Of a stretch of 22,043 nt of DNA, positions 11,539-18,197 are shown one piece after another. Within the stretch, counting starts at the first letter, position 1. Every line of letters begins with the position of its first letter. The stretch is from a virus, in the IMG/VR virus record IMGVR_UViG_3300044616_001532, positions 1 through 22,043 of that record; one strand, written 5' to 3'. Both the position numbers and the translations under genes were made by a program. The notes beneath the pieces are model-generated. The model worked only from the letters and a program-made list of their open reading frames with translations. It made no database searches and was not told the origin of the DNA.

Positions 11539-12105
11539 ATGGCATACATATTGCGCAAGTTCTCTGAGGAACTGATCGTAGTCCTGCTGATCGGCCTTGT
11601 GTCGACCACCACCGCCTGGACAGCGATCCAGGCCTCATTCCACAACAATGCGTCGTCTGCCGCCTATGGCGACTACCAGCTGATTATCGCTGACGCGAAT
11701 AACCTGTGGATTACGGCAGAGGTCAAGTACCGGGCCGACCTGCTGGCCTGGGACACCGGCCTTGGTGGCTCATATGAGTTCAGCGTGTACGCGGTGCCGT
11801 GCCAGACCAAAATCTTCCCCGCGACCCAACTGCCAGACTGCGCGGAGTATATGGACGCCGTGTATGGCCCATATAACGAGATGTATAACAGCGGAGACGA
11901 ATTCCTTGCGCTCTCTGAGCTTGAAGGCGGCTACAGCAACCGACTGCAGGTACTTACGGGTATCTTTGCCGTTGCCCTGTTTGCCCTGGGTGTCACCTCT
12001 CCGATGAAAAGCCGGAAGAACGCCTCCTACCTTGTGGCGTTTGCCGCAGTCCTGTGGGTGGTTGGCATTGGCCTAATGGTCACAATTCCCATCATCTTGT
12101 TGTAA
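11539..12105 (+). CDS. Integral membrane protein, 188 aa
   Basis: One N-terminal membrane helix (residues 11-30, ELIVVLLIGLVSTTTAWTAI) is followed by a soluble domain of roughly 105 residues. Two more C-terminal helices come last (VLTGIFAVALFALGV and VAFAAVLWVVGIGLMVTIPI). The soluble part has Cys pairs near CQTK and DCAEY that could form a disulfide if exported. The start follows AGGAGATACACT. No family recognised; an envelope-associated role is an inference from topology. Confidence 0.85.
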   Translation: MAYILRKFSEELIVVLLIGLVSTTTAWTAIQASFHNNASSAAYGDYQLIIADANNLWITAEVKYRADLLAWDTGLGGSYEFSVYAVPCQTKIFPATQLPDCAEYMDAVYGPYNEMYNSGDEFLALSELEGGYSNRLQVLTGIFAVALFALGVTSPMKSRKNASYLVAFAAVLWVVGIGLMVTIPIILL

Positions 12106-12114
12106 GGGGAAGAT

Positions 12115-12768
12115 ATGTCATACGTCATTGCAAATATCCCGCCAATTGCCTGCTACGTCCGCAAGGAGTACCTGCGCGACTTGCAAGACAGCCACGGAGA
12201 ATTCACTCCTGCCTATTGGGTAACCGTCAAGGCAATCCGCCACCGCGCCTTGTATATCGAAGCGTTCCTTCCGGAGTACGGTGCGCTCTATGACAAGCTG
12301 CCGATCAGCGCCTTTGTCTGGAAGCCGGAGACCCCAAGCCCTGACTTGAAGCTGGGTGACCTGCAGCTCTGGGACGCTATCTCCCCCCAGCTGAGCGTGA
12401 TCGAAAAGGCCGTGCTTAAGAATATGCGGTGTAAGTTCCGAACCCCGGCGGGCACATGGGGAGAGGGGCACTACCTCTTTACCGTTGACATGGTACATAC
12501 TGAACCGAACGAGATCGACGCAAACTGGGCGCGTGTCCCCTCTGAGCATAAGTCCTATAACTTTATCCGCCTAGACAACGGGCAATTTGCCGCCCAGCCA
12601 AACAACCGGGTGCTGTGGCTTGATGAGGCTATTGTGGCAAAGGAGCCAAAGATGCCGAACTTTAAGGTCAGCACCAAAGAGTTCTCGGCTGAGGGTGGCC
12701 GTTGGGGCCTAGGTGACGAAGACTCGTGGACATATGAGCCAACGCAAAATAAGGAGAAGGCCAAATGA
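12115..12768 (+). CDS. Conserved phage protein of unknown function, 217 aa
   Basis: It starts MSYVIANIPPIACYVRKEYL after AAGGGGAAGAT. The blocks ECYV/ACYVRKEYL, HGEFTPAYWVTVK, EYGALYDKLPISAF and DNGQFAAQPNNRVLW resemble a family conserved in diverse phages, as I remember it, with no known activity. Full length by comparison. It ends in an ATGA overlap with the next gene. Confidence 0.85.
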   Translation: MSYVIANIPPIACYVRKEYLRDLQDSHGEFTPAYWVTVKAIRHRALYIEAFLPEYGALYDKLPISAFVWKPETPSPDLKLGDLQLWDAISPQLSVIEKAVLKNMRCKFRTPAGTWGEGHYLFTVDMVHTEPNEIDANWARVPSEHKSYNFIRLDNGQFAAQPNNRVLWLDEAIVAKEPKMPNFKVSTKEFSAEGGRWGLGDEDSWTYEPTQNKEKAK

Positions 12769-12878
12769 GTGATTTTGGGGATTGGGCATGGGTGGTTGCC
12801 ATAGCCATGGGCGTGCTCATCATTGTGGAACAGGCTCGGTACGAGATCAAAGAGTCCCGTAAGAATAAGCGGCGATAA
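12765..12878 (+). CDS. Small membrane protein, 37 aa
   Basis: MSDFGDWAWVVAIAMGVLII is a single helix, followed by a very basic C-terminal tail (KESRKNKRR). The positive tail predicts an N-out, C-in orientation. The ATG overlaps the upstream stop as ATGA and follows AAGGAGAAGG. The next promoter starts 7 bp after its stop. Confidence 0.8.
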   Translation: MSDFGDWAWVVAIAMGVLIIVEQARYEIKESRKNKRR

Positions 12879-12885
12879 CCCCGAT

Positions 12886-12914
12886 TTGACAGTCTGTTTG
12901 CGGCCTGATACCGT
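12886..12914 (+). promoter_or_regulatory. Promoter of the sigma-fragment operon
   Basis: TTGACA (12886-12891), 17 bp and TACCGT (12909-12914). The -35 box is perfect and the -10 box is weak. Transcription from about 12921 would give a leader of about 150 nt. Confidence 0.65.
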
Positions 12915-12920
12915 TCCTCT

Positions 12921-13071
12921 TGTACCCGCCGGGGAACATCAACAACCGGGGAAAAGAGATGCGAGTCTCTGCTCTCGGAAGTAGAACGGTTCGCCATAAC
13001 CCGGTGGGGCACTTGTGTCGGTTGAGGCGGGACTCCTACCCCGCCTCCCGATACCTTAGTAGGAGGGAACC
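12921..13071 (+). promoter_or_regulatory. Structured leader RNA with ribosome-site pseudoknot
   Basis: An unusually long leader. ACCGGG (12945-12950) pairs with CCCGGT (13000-13005) and encloses AGAGA/TCTCT (12955-12970) and a small GG-GAA/TTC-CC stem, a three-way-junction shape. Downstream, GAGGCGGG/CCCGCCTC (13024-13047) presents the loop ACTCCTAC. CTCCTAC (13033-13039) of that loop is complementary to GTAGGAG (13059-13065), the ribosome site of the next gene. This is a plausible riboswitch or protein-controlled switch; I cannot match it to a known class. Confidence 0.5.
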
Positions 13072-13293
13072 ATGAAGACTCGAGAACTTAGAAAAACCGC
13101 CCGAAAGGTCGCCAAGACTCGCGGCCACCAGCTCACCAAGTTCACCCACCTGATGGGTGCCGGCTGGGATCTTGCCAGCCATGCCCAGTGCGAGAAATGC
13201 GGGTATGAGGTCAGTGTCTATCCGAACCCTGCTCCAAACGGCATCGACATTGCCGGAAACGCGGTTGCGGTGAATTGCGGTACGCCAGCGTGA
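13072..13293 (+). CDS. Small basic zinc-binding protein, 73 aa
   Basis: A very basic N terminus (MKTRELRKTARKVAKTRGH) is followed by CEKCGYEV and a single Cys near the C terminus (VNCGTPA). Nucleic-acid binding is plausible. AGGAGGG lies upstream of the ATG and is the target of the leader pseudoknot. It ends in a GTGA overlap with the next gene. Confidence 0.82.
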   Translation: MKTRELRKTARKVAKTRGHQLTKFTHLMGAGWDLASHAQCEKCGYEVSVYPNPAPNGIDIAGNAVAVNCGTPA

Positions 13294-13466
13294 AGCCATT
13301 CGTTTTCCGCAGGGACGAAGAACTAAAAACAACGCTAGACTGCACCGACTGCGATGGGCAAGCTAGGGCGCTCTGGTGCGATAATGACGGCAACATCCCC
13401 CTGTGCGATCCTTGCGTCCGCGCACGCGAGGCGGCCTACCGGGTTAAGTACGCAAAGGAAGACTAA
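13290..13466 (+). CDS. Small zinc-finger protein, 58 aa
   Basis: The GTG start overlaps the upstream stop (GTGA), giving MKPFVFRRDEELKTTLDCTD; a TTG start 15 bases earlier is less likely. CTDC and later CDNDG and CDPC form a probable zinc ribbon, with a basic helical C terminus. No ribosome site of its own is clear, so coupling is expected. Confidence 0.75.
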   Translation: MKPFVFRRDEELKTTLDCTDCDGQARALWCDNDGNIPLCDPCVRAREAAYRVKYAKED

Positions 13467-13672
13467 TGCGAATGAAGGTGTGCGTGCGCTGCAAGGAAGA
13501 TTGGCCAACGGATACTGAATTTTATAAAACACCCGAATCGCCAAAGTGCATCGCCTGCGAAAGCGAGAGTCAAGAGTGGCGGAAATACCGCACCCCTGAG
13601 CACATGGCTCGCCGGAGGGAATATCAACGCGCATATCAAGCGCGAAAGAAGCAGAGGGAGGCCCAGTCATGA
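13466..13672 (+). CDS. Small zinc-finger protein, 68 aa
   Basis: MRMKVCVRCKEDWPTDTEFY, then CIACESE, then a strongly basic helix (ARRREYQRAYQARKKQREAQ). The arrangement resembles the zinc-binding N-terminal part of phage endonuclease VII-like proteins, but the catalytic part is absent. The start shares a base with the upstream stop (TAATG). Confidence 0.82.
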   Translation: MRMKVCVRCKEDWPTDTEFYKTPESPKCIACESESQEWRKYRTPEHMARRREYQRAYQARKKQREAQS

Positions 13673-14085
13673 CCCGAAAGAAAATTGTCACAGCTGAAGA
13701 TGTGCGCGAGCTCAAAAAGCTCCTAGACACAGAGTACCTTACCTCGTTAGATGCGCCGGTGTCTGAGGAGAGCGACAGCTCCTTTGGAGATTTTCTCAAA
13801 GATGAGCACGCAGCCGACCCACTGACCGAGGCCATGAGGAACGCCATGGTAGAGGCGGTTCACTCGGTTCTTGACTCCCTGCCTTCGCGTGACCGGCAGA
13901 TCCTGTCCATGCGATACGGCATTGGTTTTCCCCGCCCGATGACCATGGAAGAGATCGGCGCAGAGTTTAGCCTCTCCCGTGAGCGTGTTCGCCAGATTGA
14001 GAACGCCGCCATGAAAACGCTGCGGCACCCAAGCAGAATGCGTAAAATGCGGCCGTACTCCGATGGCACCGGTAAGCAGCCATGA
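13669..14085 (+). CDS. Truncated sigma70-type protein (regions 3.2 and 4 only), 138 aa
   Basis: Residues 25-42 (TSLDAPVSEESDSSFGDF) match the region 3.2 linker of primary sigma factors. Residues 65-123 match region 4: MRYGIGFPRPMTMEEIGAEF, then SLSRERVRQIENAAMKTLRH and PSR. Region 4 binds the -35 box and the beta flap of RNA polymerase. Regions 1 and 2, needed for -10 recognition and melting, are absent; primary sigma factors are over 300 aa. It may act as a coactivator, a sigma4 mimic, or one half of a split sigma factor. The start overlaps the upstream stop (ATGA) after GGGAGG. Confidence 0.92.
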   Translation: MTRKKIVTAEDVRELKKLLDTEYLTSLDAPVSEESDSSFGDFLKDEHAADPLTEAMRNAMVEAVHSVLDSLPSRDRQILSMRYGIGFPRPMTMEEIGAEFSLSRERVRQIENAAMKTLRHPSRMRKMRPYSDGTGKQP

Positions 14086-14315
14086 CCGAAAGCGGACGAT
14101 GCTGCTTCTATTGCGGCAACCCCATGGAGCAACCGACTGAAAGCCGCTGCTGCAGCACGGGGTGTGAGCAGCTGGCGCTTAGGGTTGAGAGGACTTCGAT
14201 GGACGAGCTTCTTGACGACCGGCTGGCAGAGATGAAGTTCCTTCGGCCAATCAACCCAGACCCCGTAAAGGCAATGGCCGCAGCGATGAAGAAGTCCAAA
14301 GGCATTAACTCGTGA
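14082..14315 (+). CDS. Small zinc-finger protein, 77 aa
   Basis: CCFYCGNPM, then CCSTGC, forms a treble-clef-like or DUF2116-like zinc site at the N terminus. A helical acidic-basic tail follows (SMDELLDDRLAEMKFLRPIN). ATGA overlap with the sigma-fragment gene. Role unknown. Confidence 0.82.
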   Translation: MTESGRCCFYCGNPMEQPTESRCCSTGCEQLALRVERTSMDELLDDRLAEMKFLRPINPDPVKAMAAAMKKSKGINS

Positions 14316-14869
14316 GGATTCGACTTCGCCAAAAACACTCAGATGCTCGGCTAGCAGAGATTTACCAGACACCGCATCAGCATAGGCAGTGGGAAGACCA
14401 CATTCTCAGGGTAAAGATGACCATTGCGCTAGCTTCGTATTTTCCTAATGTTAAGACTATTGCTGATCTATCTGCCGGGGACGCAACGATCATCAGCGCT
14501 CTGCCGGCGGATACAAGGTACATCGGAGACTTTGCCCCTTCGTATCAATTTGTAGGACCAATTGAAAAAACCATCCACGAGATCCCTGAGGTCGATTTGT
14601 TTATCTGCTCTGAGACCATCGAACACCTTGACAACCCAGATGAGGTTTTAGTGGAGATCAGCAAGAAGGCAAAGCACTTAATCCTTACGACCCCAGATGG
14701 AGAGATTGACAACAATAATAAAGAGCACTATTGGGGCTGGGACAGCGACGGTGTGCGGGAAATGCTTTTAGCCTCCGGCTTTACCCCAAAGGCATTTTCC
14801 ACCTTCCAGATTCTTAACCTGGGGTACAGGTACCAGGCCTGGGCGTGCGACTCAACGCGGAGGATTTGA
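14312..14869 (+). CDS. SAM-dependent methyltransferase, phage type, 185 aa
   Basis: A class I Rossmann methyltransferase: motif I ADLSAGDATI (residues 51-60) and VDLFICSETIEHLDNPDEVL (94-113) as the acidic and post-II motifs. HQHRQWEDHILRVKMTIALA and EHYWGWDSDGVREML match a family common in actinobacteriophages. The substrate is unknown. The GTG start overlaps the upstream stop (GTGA). Its TGA stop lies in the -35 box of the next promoter. Confidence 0.9.
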   Translation: MRIRLRQKHSDARLAEIYQTPHQHRQWEDHILRVKMTIALASYFPNVKTIADLSAGDATIISALPADTRYIGDFAPSYQFVGPIEKTIHEIPEVDLFICSETIEHLDNPDEVLVEISKKAKHLILTTPDGEIDNNNKEHYWGWDSDGVREMLLASGFTPKAFSTFQILNLGYRYQAWACDSTRRI

Positions 14870-14914
14870 CAGGCGAATACCGATGCCTTAGGATGTGTTG
14901 GCGGGGTTTCCCGC
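14866..14914 (+). promoter_or_regulatory. Promoter plus leader hairpin for the long plus-strand run
   Basis: TTGACA (14866-14871), 17 bp and TAGGAT (14889-14894), then the hairpin GCGGG-GTTT-CCCGC (14901-14914) and AGGAGG before the ATG at 14935. This is the same design as on the minus strand. Confidence 0.85.
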
Positions 14915-14934
14915 TCTAGAGTAGGAGGTAGTAA

Positions 14935-15357
14935 ATGAGCTGCACGTATTGCGATCCGGCAACAAGCACAGAGATTAAGGTCACTCTTGGTGAAGGCACT
15001 ATGGGCGTCTACACGGCCCGAGTCCGCACCGACTACCGGTGGAACGGCTGGCTCTGCCCAGCATTCGATTTCAAGACCGCCCTGCGTGTTGCGGCGGACA
15101 CCCACATCCTCGCCTCAGAGGCCACCGAAGAAGGCGACCATGGCGACATGGTGGAGTTTGCTTCGTATAACGCCCGGTACGGTACGTTCGTGATGAGCGG
15201 TGGTGGCCGCTCGTTTGATGACGAGCTTGTGGAGATTAACGCCACGCCGTGCTGCATGCGCTATGATATTGGCGCAATGAACTGGACGTGGGTAGAAGAT
15301 ATGCCTGAGATGGGAGATGAGCCGGAGTTTACGGCAACAATCCCCGTACCAGTCTGA
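14935..15357 (+). CDS. Cys-motif protein, paralog of 18480-18905, 140 aa
   Basis: It starts MSCTYCDPATSTEIKVTLGE. The N-terminal CxxCDPxTS and the later TPCCMRYDIGA block recur in the protein at 18480 at similar spacing, so the two are paralogs. The two Cys clusters could form one zinc site bringing the termini together. Aromatic, acidic C terminus. First gene of the run. No family outside this window recognised. Confidence 0.85.
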   Translation: MSCTYCDPATSTEIKVTLGEGTMGVYTARVRTDYRWNGWLCPAFDFKTALRVAADTHILASEATEEGDHGDMVEFASYNARYGTFVMSGGGRSFDDELVEINATPCCMRYDIGAMNWTWVEDMPEMGDEPEFTATIPVPV

Positions 15358-15371
15358 TAGAAGGAGAAATC

Positions 15372-15923
15372 ATGGCGAAGAAGAAGGAAGTAACTGAGAC
15401 CATCACCATTCGTAAGTACGACGAGGAGATGGGTGATTCTTACGACGTAGAGGTTAAGAAGGAGCCAGTAAGCAATTGCGAGCTGTGCTCGTGCGCGGGA
15501 TGCCTTGATAAGCGTTGCTGCGAGCATCTGGCATATTGGGATAACGAGCATGGCCAGCCTGCGCGGTATCAGCTTGACCGGCTCGTTCAAGAAATTAAGA
15601 ATCGAGATGCTGTAATTGCCAAGCTCAACAAGCACATTGAATACCTTGGGGCCGCTTGCGATCTTGCGCTTGACAGCTTGGGGAAGTCTCACATGCACCC
15701 GGCAAAAGCATTTATTCACGTCATGAAGACTGCGCTTGAGCACGACGTTGCTCATGTTTGGCGACTGTTTGCAAAGGAAGCGTACCTTTGCGAAGCGTGC
15801 CGGTGCAACAAGTGCTTGGCCGCCCTCAGGGCTGTGTATAACAATGAGGCAAAGAGGCACGGCTACGAAAAGGTACCGGAGTGCTGCGGACACAAGCATG
15901 TCTCTGCAGACCTTCCGTTCTGA
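15372..15923 (+). CDS. Cys-rich coiled-coil protein, 183 aa
   Basis: Residues 36-52 hold CELCSCAGCLDKRCCEH, a dense metal motif shared with 17133-17429. Residues about 65-92 form a coiled coil (LVQEIKNRDAVIAKLNKHIE). A second cluster, CEACRCNKC (140-148), and CC at 171-172 follow. Multi-zinc or iron-sulfur binding is possible. The start follows AAGGAGAAATC. Function unknown. Confidence 0.85.
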   Translation: MAKKKEVTETITIRKYDEEMGDSYDVEVKKEPVSNCELCSCAGCLDKRCCEHLAYWDNEHGQPARYQLDRLVQEIKNRDAVIAKLNKHIEYLGAACDLALDSLGKSHMHPAKAFIHVMKTALEHDVAHVWRLFAKEAYLCEACRCNKCLAALRAVYNNEAKRHGYEKVPECCGHKHVSADLPF

Positions 15924-15940
15924 TGGGGAGGGGAGGTAAC

Positions 15941-16267
15941 GTGGGGCTCTGGATCAAGTGGGACGCTAATGCCCATAAGGACGACAAGATTGCGTCGCTG
16001 ACCGACACGGAGTTCCGCGCCTTTATCACGGCGATTAGTGAGGCAAAGCAGATCCGCAGTGGCGGCCTCTTTAAGAGCCGGAACCACCTCAAGGCGTGCA
16101 TTGGCAGTCGCTACAGCAAGGCGATTGACGGGCTCGTGGCGAAGGGGCTGCTGGGCCTAGACGAGATTGGGGGCGTTGCTGTGCTGGAATGGCATCGGTA
16201 TCAGGTTGACCCGACATCAAACAAGCGCCAGGCGGCGTACATTGCCCGGCAGCGCGTAAAGGTATAA
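15941..16267 (+). CDS. Probable winged-helix protein, 108 aa
   Basis: I chose the GTG at 15941 (MGLWIKWDANAHKDDKIASL) because GGGGAGG precedes it; an ATG at 15923 would put this site inside the gene. DTEFRAFITAISEAKQIRSG and IDGLVAKGLLGLDEIGGVAV read like a winged-helix or replication-initiator N-terminal domain, with a basic tail (NKRQAAYIARQRVKV). DNA binding is an inference. It ends in TAATG. Confidence 0.75.
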   Translation: MGLWIKWDANAHKDDKIASLTDTEFRAFITAISEAKQIRSGGLFKSRNHLKACIGSRYSKAIDGLVAKGLLGLDEIGGVAVLEWHRYQVDPTSNKRQAAYIARQRVKV

Positions 16268-16443
16268 TGGTAGAAGTAGTTTTTAACCCTTGCTACCAAC
16301 ATGACCCGAAAGTGTTTAGTAGTGAGTCATTTGCCTGGCACTGCAACGATTGTTTTAACAATGCGGTGCAAGAGCATAGGTGTGAAGACTTTTATCTTCC
16401 GGGCACCAAGGATTGCGAGCTTTGCTGGCTCGCAGAAAAGTAG
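16267..16443 (+). CDS. Small zinc-finger protein, 58 aa
   Basis: It starts MVEVVFNPCYQHDPKVFSSE; the start shares a base with the upstream stop (TAATG). HCNDC and DCELCW form a probable zinc site. It fills the space between its neighbours exactly. No strong ribosome site of its own. Confidence 0.72.
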   Translation: MVEVVFNPCYQHDPKVFSSESFAWHCNDCFNNAVQEHRCEDFYLPGTKDCELCWLAEK

Positions 16444-16450
16444 GGATACG

Positions 16451-16777
16451 ATGTGTAGCGAATACAACGGTTGGGCTAACTGGGAAACTTGGAACATGGC
16501 GCTCTGGATTGGTGAAGACCACGACGGAGAGCACATCTTGCTTCAGGCCCGGGAAGAAATTGCTGACTTTACCGACGATGAAGTGGTCAATGTGCACGAA
16601 GCAACGTCATCGTTGGCAAGCTGGTTGCGCGACTTTGCCGAAGAGGTGTATCTTGGTCACCTCAACAAGGATGACATCAAGGGGCCTGTGGCGGATGCCA
16701 TCTACCATAGCTACTTGCCAAAGGTTGAGTGGTATGAGATTGCAAAACATTATATCGAGGAGGCTGGACAAGAATGA
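16451..16777 (+). CDS. YNGWANWETWN-type phage protein (DUF7249-like), 108 aa
   Basis: MCSEYNGWANWETWNMALWI is the signature of a family very common in phages (YNGW-N-ETWN-ALW), cited by me as DUF7249-like. Helical, Trp-rich and acidic; function unknown. I chose the ATG at 16451 after AGGGATACG; a longer in-frame start overlaps the upstream gene. ATGA overlap with the next gene. Confidence 0.85.
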   Translation: MCSEYNGWANWETWNMALWIGEDHDGEHILLQAREEIADFTDDEVVNVHEATSSLASWLRDFAEEVYLGHLNKDDIKGPVADAIYHSYLPKVEWYEIAKHYIEEAGQE

Positions 16778-16932
16778 AGTACAACATCATGCAGGACTTG
16801 GTAATTGTTGGAGGGGGCGCCCTTCTCATGATTAGCGGCGTTCTCTCTAAGGAGCCGATCAACATTGTTATCGCCGGTTTGTTTTTCCTGTTTGGCATTG
16901 CAACCCTCTATGCCGACACTCGGCGGGGATAA
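16774..16932 (+). CDS. Small two-helix membrane protein, 52 aa
   Basis: It starts MKYNIMQDLVIVGGGALLMI and has a second hydrophobic stretch NIVIAGLFFLFGIATLY with a charged end (ADTRRG). It resembles phage or bacterial two-helix hairpins with both ends inside. ATG overlaps the upstream stop (ATGA). Holin-like size, but it is not near lysis genes. Confidence 0.78.
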   Translation: MKYNIMQDLVIVGGGALLMISGVLSKEPINIVIAGLFFLFGIATLYADTRRG

Positions 16933-16933
16933 G

Positions 16934-17149
16934 ATGTTTGCAGCAGGCCTTGCCCAATGGTTTGTATTTGTTATCTTCGGGAATGTAATATTCTGGCACG
17001 CAATCACGCACGAATATTGGTTTGGCTGGCTAGTGGCAGCAGTTTTCCAAATCTTTGGTATTGTAGCAATGGTTGATCACACGGCAGATCATTTCTTCCG
17101 TGAGGGGTTTAACAAAAACTGGGAGGAAAAGCGTGGCAAAAAGGGATAG
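16934..17149 (+). CDS. Small membrane protein, 71 aa
   Basis: It starts MFAAGLAQWFVFVIFGNVIF with a second hydrophobic stretch (WLVAAVFQIFGIVAMV). A soluble basic tail follows (NKNWEEKRGKKG). One base separates it from the upstream stop, and it overlaps the next gene by 17 bp. A GGGG site four to five bases from the ATG is weak. Confidence 0.78.
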   Translation: MFAAGLAQWFVFVIFGNVIFWHAITHEYWFGWLVAAVFQIFGIVAMVDHTADHFFREGFNKNWEEKRGKKG

Positions 17150-17429
17150 CATCTCTACTCTTAGCCTAGAGGCAGCTTGGTACCAGTACCGCGTCGGCCT
17201 TCTTGGGCCGGGAGAAGCGCTTTGGTTTAGCAGTAGCGCCATGTGTGAGTGCGGAAACTCAGACGGGTTCAACTGCTTTAACTCAGACCACCACGAGTGG
17301 CGACGAGTTATGAGCCTGGCCTTTATTGAAGAGCCCGTACGGATTGAGCCCCCGGCATTTGCTCCATGCGATGTGTGCGCATGCGTTGGCTGCTCTGAGG
17401 GGAATTGCTGTGAACACGAGGGAATCTAG
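17133..17429 (+). CDS. Cys-rich protein with the CxxCxCxxCxxxxCCEH module, 98 aa
   Basis: The GTG start follows GGGAGGAAAAGC and gives MAKRDSISTLSLEAAWYQYR. Residues 79-95 are CDVCACVGCSEGNCCEH, spaced exactly as in the protein at 15372. A second cluster near residues 38-48 is CECGNSDGFNC. Probably two metal sites. Unknown function. Confidence 0.82.
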   Translation: MAKRDSISTLSLEAAWYQYRVGLLGPGEALWFSSSAMCECGNSDGFNCFNSDHHEWRRVMSLAFIEEPVRIEPPAFAPCDVCACVGCSEGNCCEHEGI

Positions 17430-17439
17430 GGTGATTGGA

Positions 17440-17778
17440 ATGCTAGACAGGCTTTCTGAGCTTCCTCCGGAAATCTTTCGAACCGTTGAGTACAATGGCG
17501 ATATGATCCGGCTGCACCAGTGGGCCAGCAAGTGCTCTGGAGAGGTTGCTCAAACACATGAGCCGTATTGCCGGTTAAGTGCCGAGCTGGATGAAAGCCC
17601 CCCGGCTGGATGGTTTTGGCTGAAGCACTGGAGCGAAAACGAGCCGTTTGTTGCGTTCCTGCTGCAGAATGATGTGATCGAGCTTCACGATACCGCAGAA
17701 CGAGCGACCGGATATGTTGTTGCCAGGGCGGCACGGCTGAAGGTAAAGATCTTTGCGGCGGAAATTCATGGCGCATAG
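17440..17778 (+). CDS. Hypothetical protein, 112 aa
   Basis: It starts MLDRLSELPPEIFRTVEYNG with AGGGTGATTGGA before the ATG; a GTG at 17431 preceded by GAGGG is an alternative. Mixed alpha/beta, with an aromatic block PPAGWFWLKHWSENEPFVAF. No metal motif and no family recognised. It overlaps the next gene by 11 bp. Confidence 0.78.
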   Translation: MLDRLSELPPEIFRTVEYNGDMIRLHQWASKCSGEVAQTHEPYCRLSAELDESPPAGWFWLKHWSENEPFVAFLLQNDVIELHDTAERATGYVVARAARLKVKIFAAEIHGA

Positions 17779-17977
17779 CAACCACATCGAGGGCCACATT
17801 CACGTTGACTGCGAAGATAGCGCCGGGGCGACCGTGTACTCTGCCTGTAGTTGCTGTAATGCATTCCTTGACGAAGTAAAGGTAAACGTCTACGAGCTGC
17901 AGCAGTCTGCGCGTGAGCAGGGGCTATGCCCCGGGTGCGGCAGCGACTGGTGCGCCGGAGGATGCGACGATGAGTGA
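17768..17977 (+). CDS. Cys-rich zinc protein, 69 aa
   Basis: It starts MAHSNHIEGHIHVDCEDSAG after GGCGGAAATTC. The metal-binding patterns CSCC (near residue 28) and CPGCGSDWCAGGC at the C terminus, plus a His-rich N terminus, indicate one or two zinc sites. It ends with an 8-bp overlap with the next gene. Confidence 0.78.
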   Translation: MAHSNHIEGHIHVDCEDSAGATVYSACSCCNAFLDEVKVNVYELQQSAREQGLCPGCGSDWCAGGCDDE

Positions 17978-18056
17978 GAGGGTGTATGATCTGACTATCA
18001 CCGCTTTGGTCGGTGGGTTAATCTGGTTGCTGGTTTCAGCCGTTGGATTGCGTTAG
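17970..18056 (+). CDS. Tiny membrane protein, 28 aa
   Basis: MSERVYDLTITALVGGLIWL, then LVSAVGLR: one membrane helix with charged ends. GGAGG lies upstream of the ATG at usable spacing, inside the end of the previous gene. The next gene starts 12 bp later behind AAGGAG. Confidence 0.7.
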   Translation: MSERVYDLTITALVGGLIWLLVSAVGLR

Positions 18057-18068
18057 CAAGGAGTTGTT

Positions 18069-18197
18069 ATGGGTTTGATCTATTTGGGTATTTTCGTACT
18101 GGCCATGGTCGTCACCGGCATTTCGCAGTACCGCCGGTTTTTGCGATCACAGAGCCCTGAGGCCCGAACGGCCTTTGCCAAGAAGGGGAAGAAGTGA
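18069..18197 (+). CDS. Small membrane protein, 42 aa
   Basis: N-terminal helix MGLIYLGIFVLAMVVTGI, then a basic tail (QYRRFLRSQ, FAKKGKK), so N-out and C-in is likely. AAGGAGTTGTT precedes the ATG. GTGA overlap with the next gene. Confidence 0.8.
   Translation: MGLIYLGIFVLAMVVTGISQYRRFLRSQSPEARTAFAKKGKK

Noticed and set aside
12905-12995. Possible glutamine (glnA) riboswitch because of CGGAAGTAG and CGTTC/GAACG
   Set aside because: The GAAGTAG segment sits at the end of the outer stem and not in the internal loop of the known class, and the promoter -10 box overlaps the 5' arm.
12959-13075. A 38-codon ORF (MRVSALGSRTVRHNPVG) in the sigma-operon leader, overlapping the next start as ATGA
   Set aside because: Its composition is Arg- and Ser-rich and noncoding-like, the ribosome site is poor, and the bases are better explained by RNA pairing. 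A leader peptide is not excluded.
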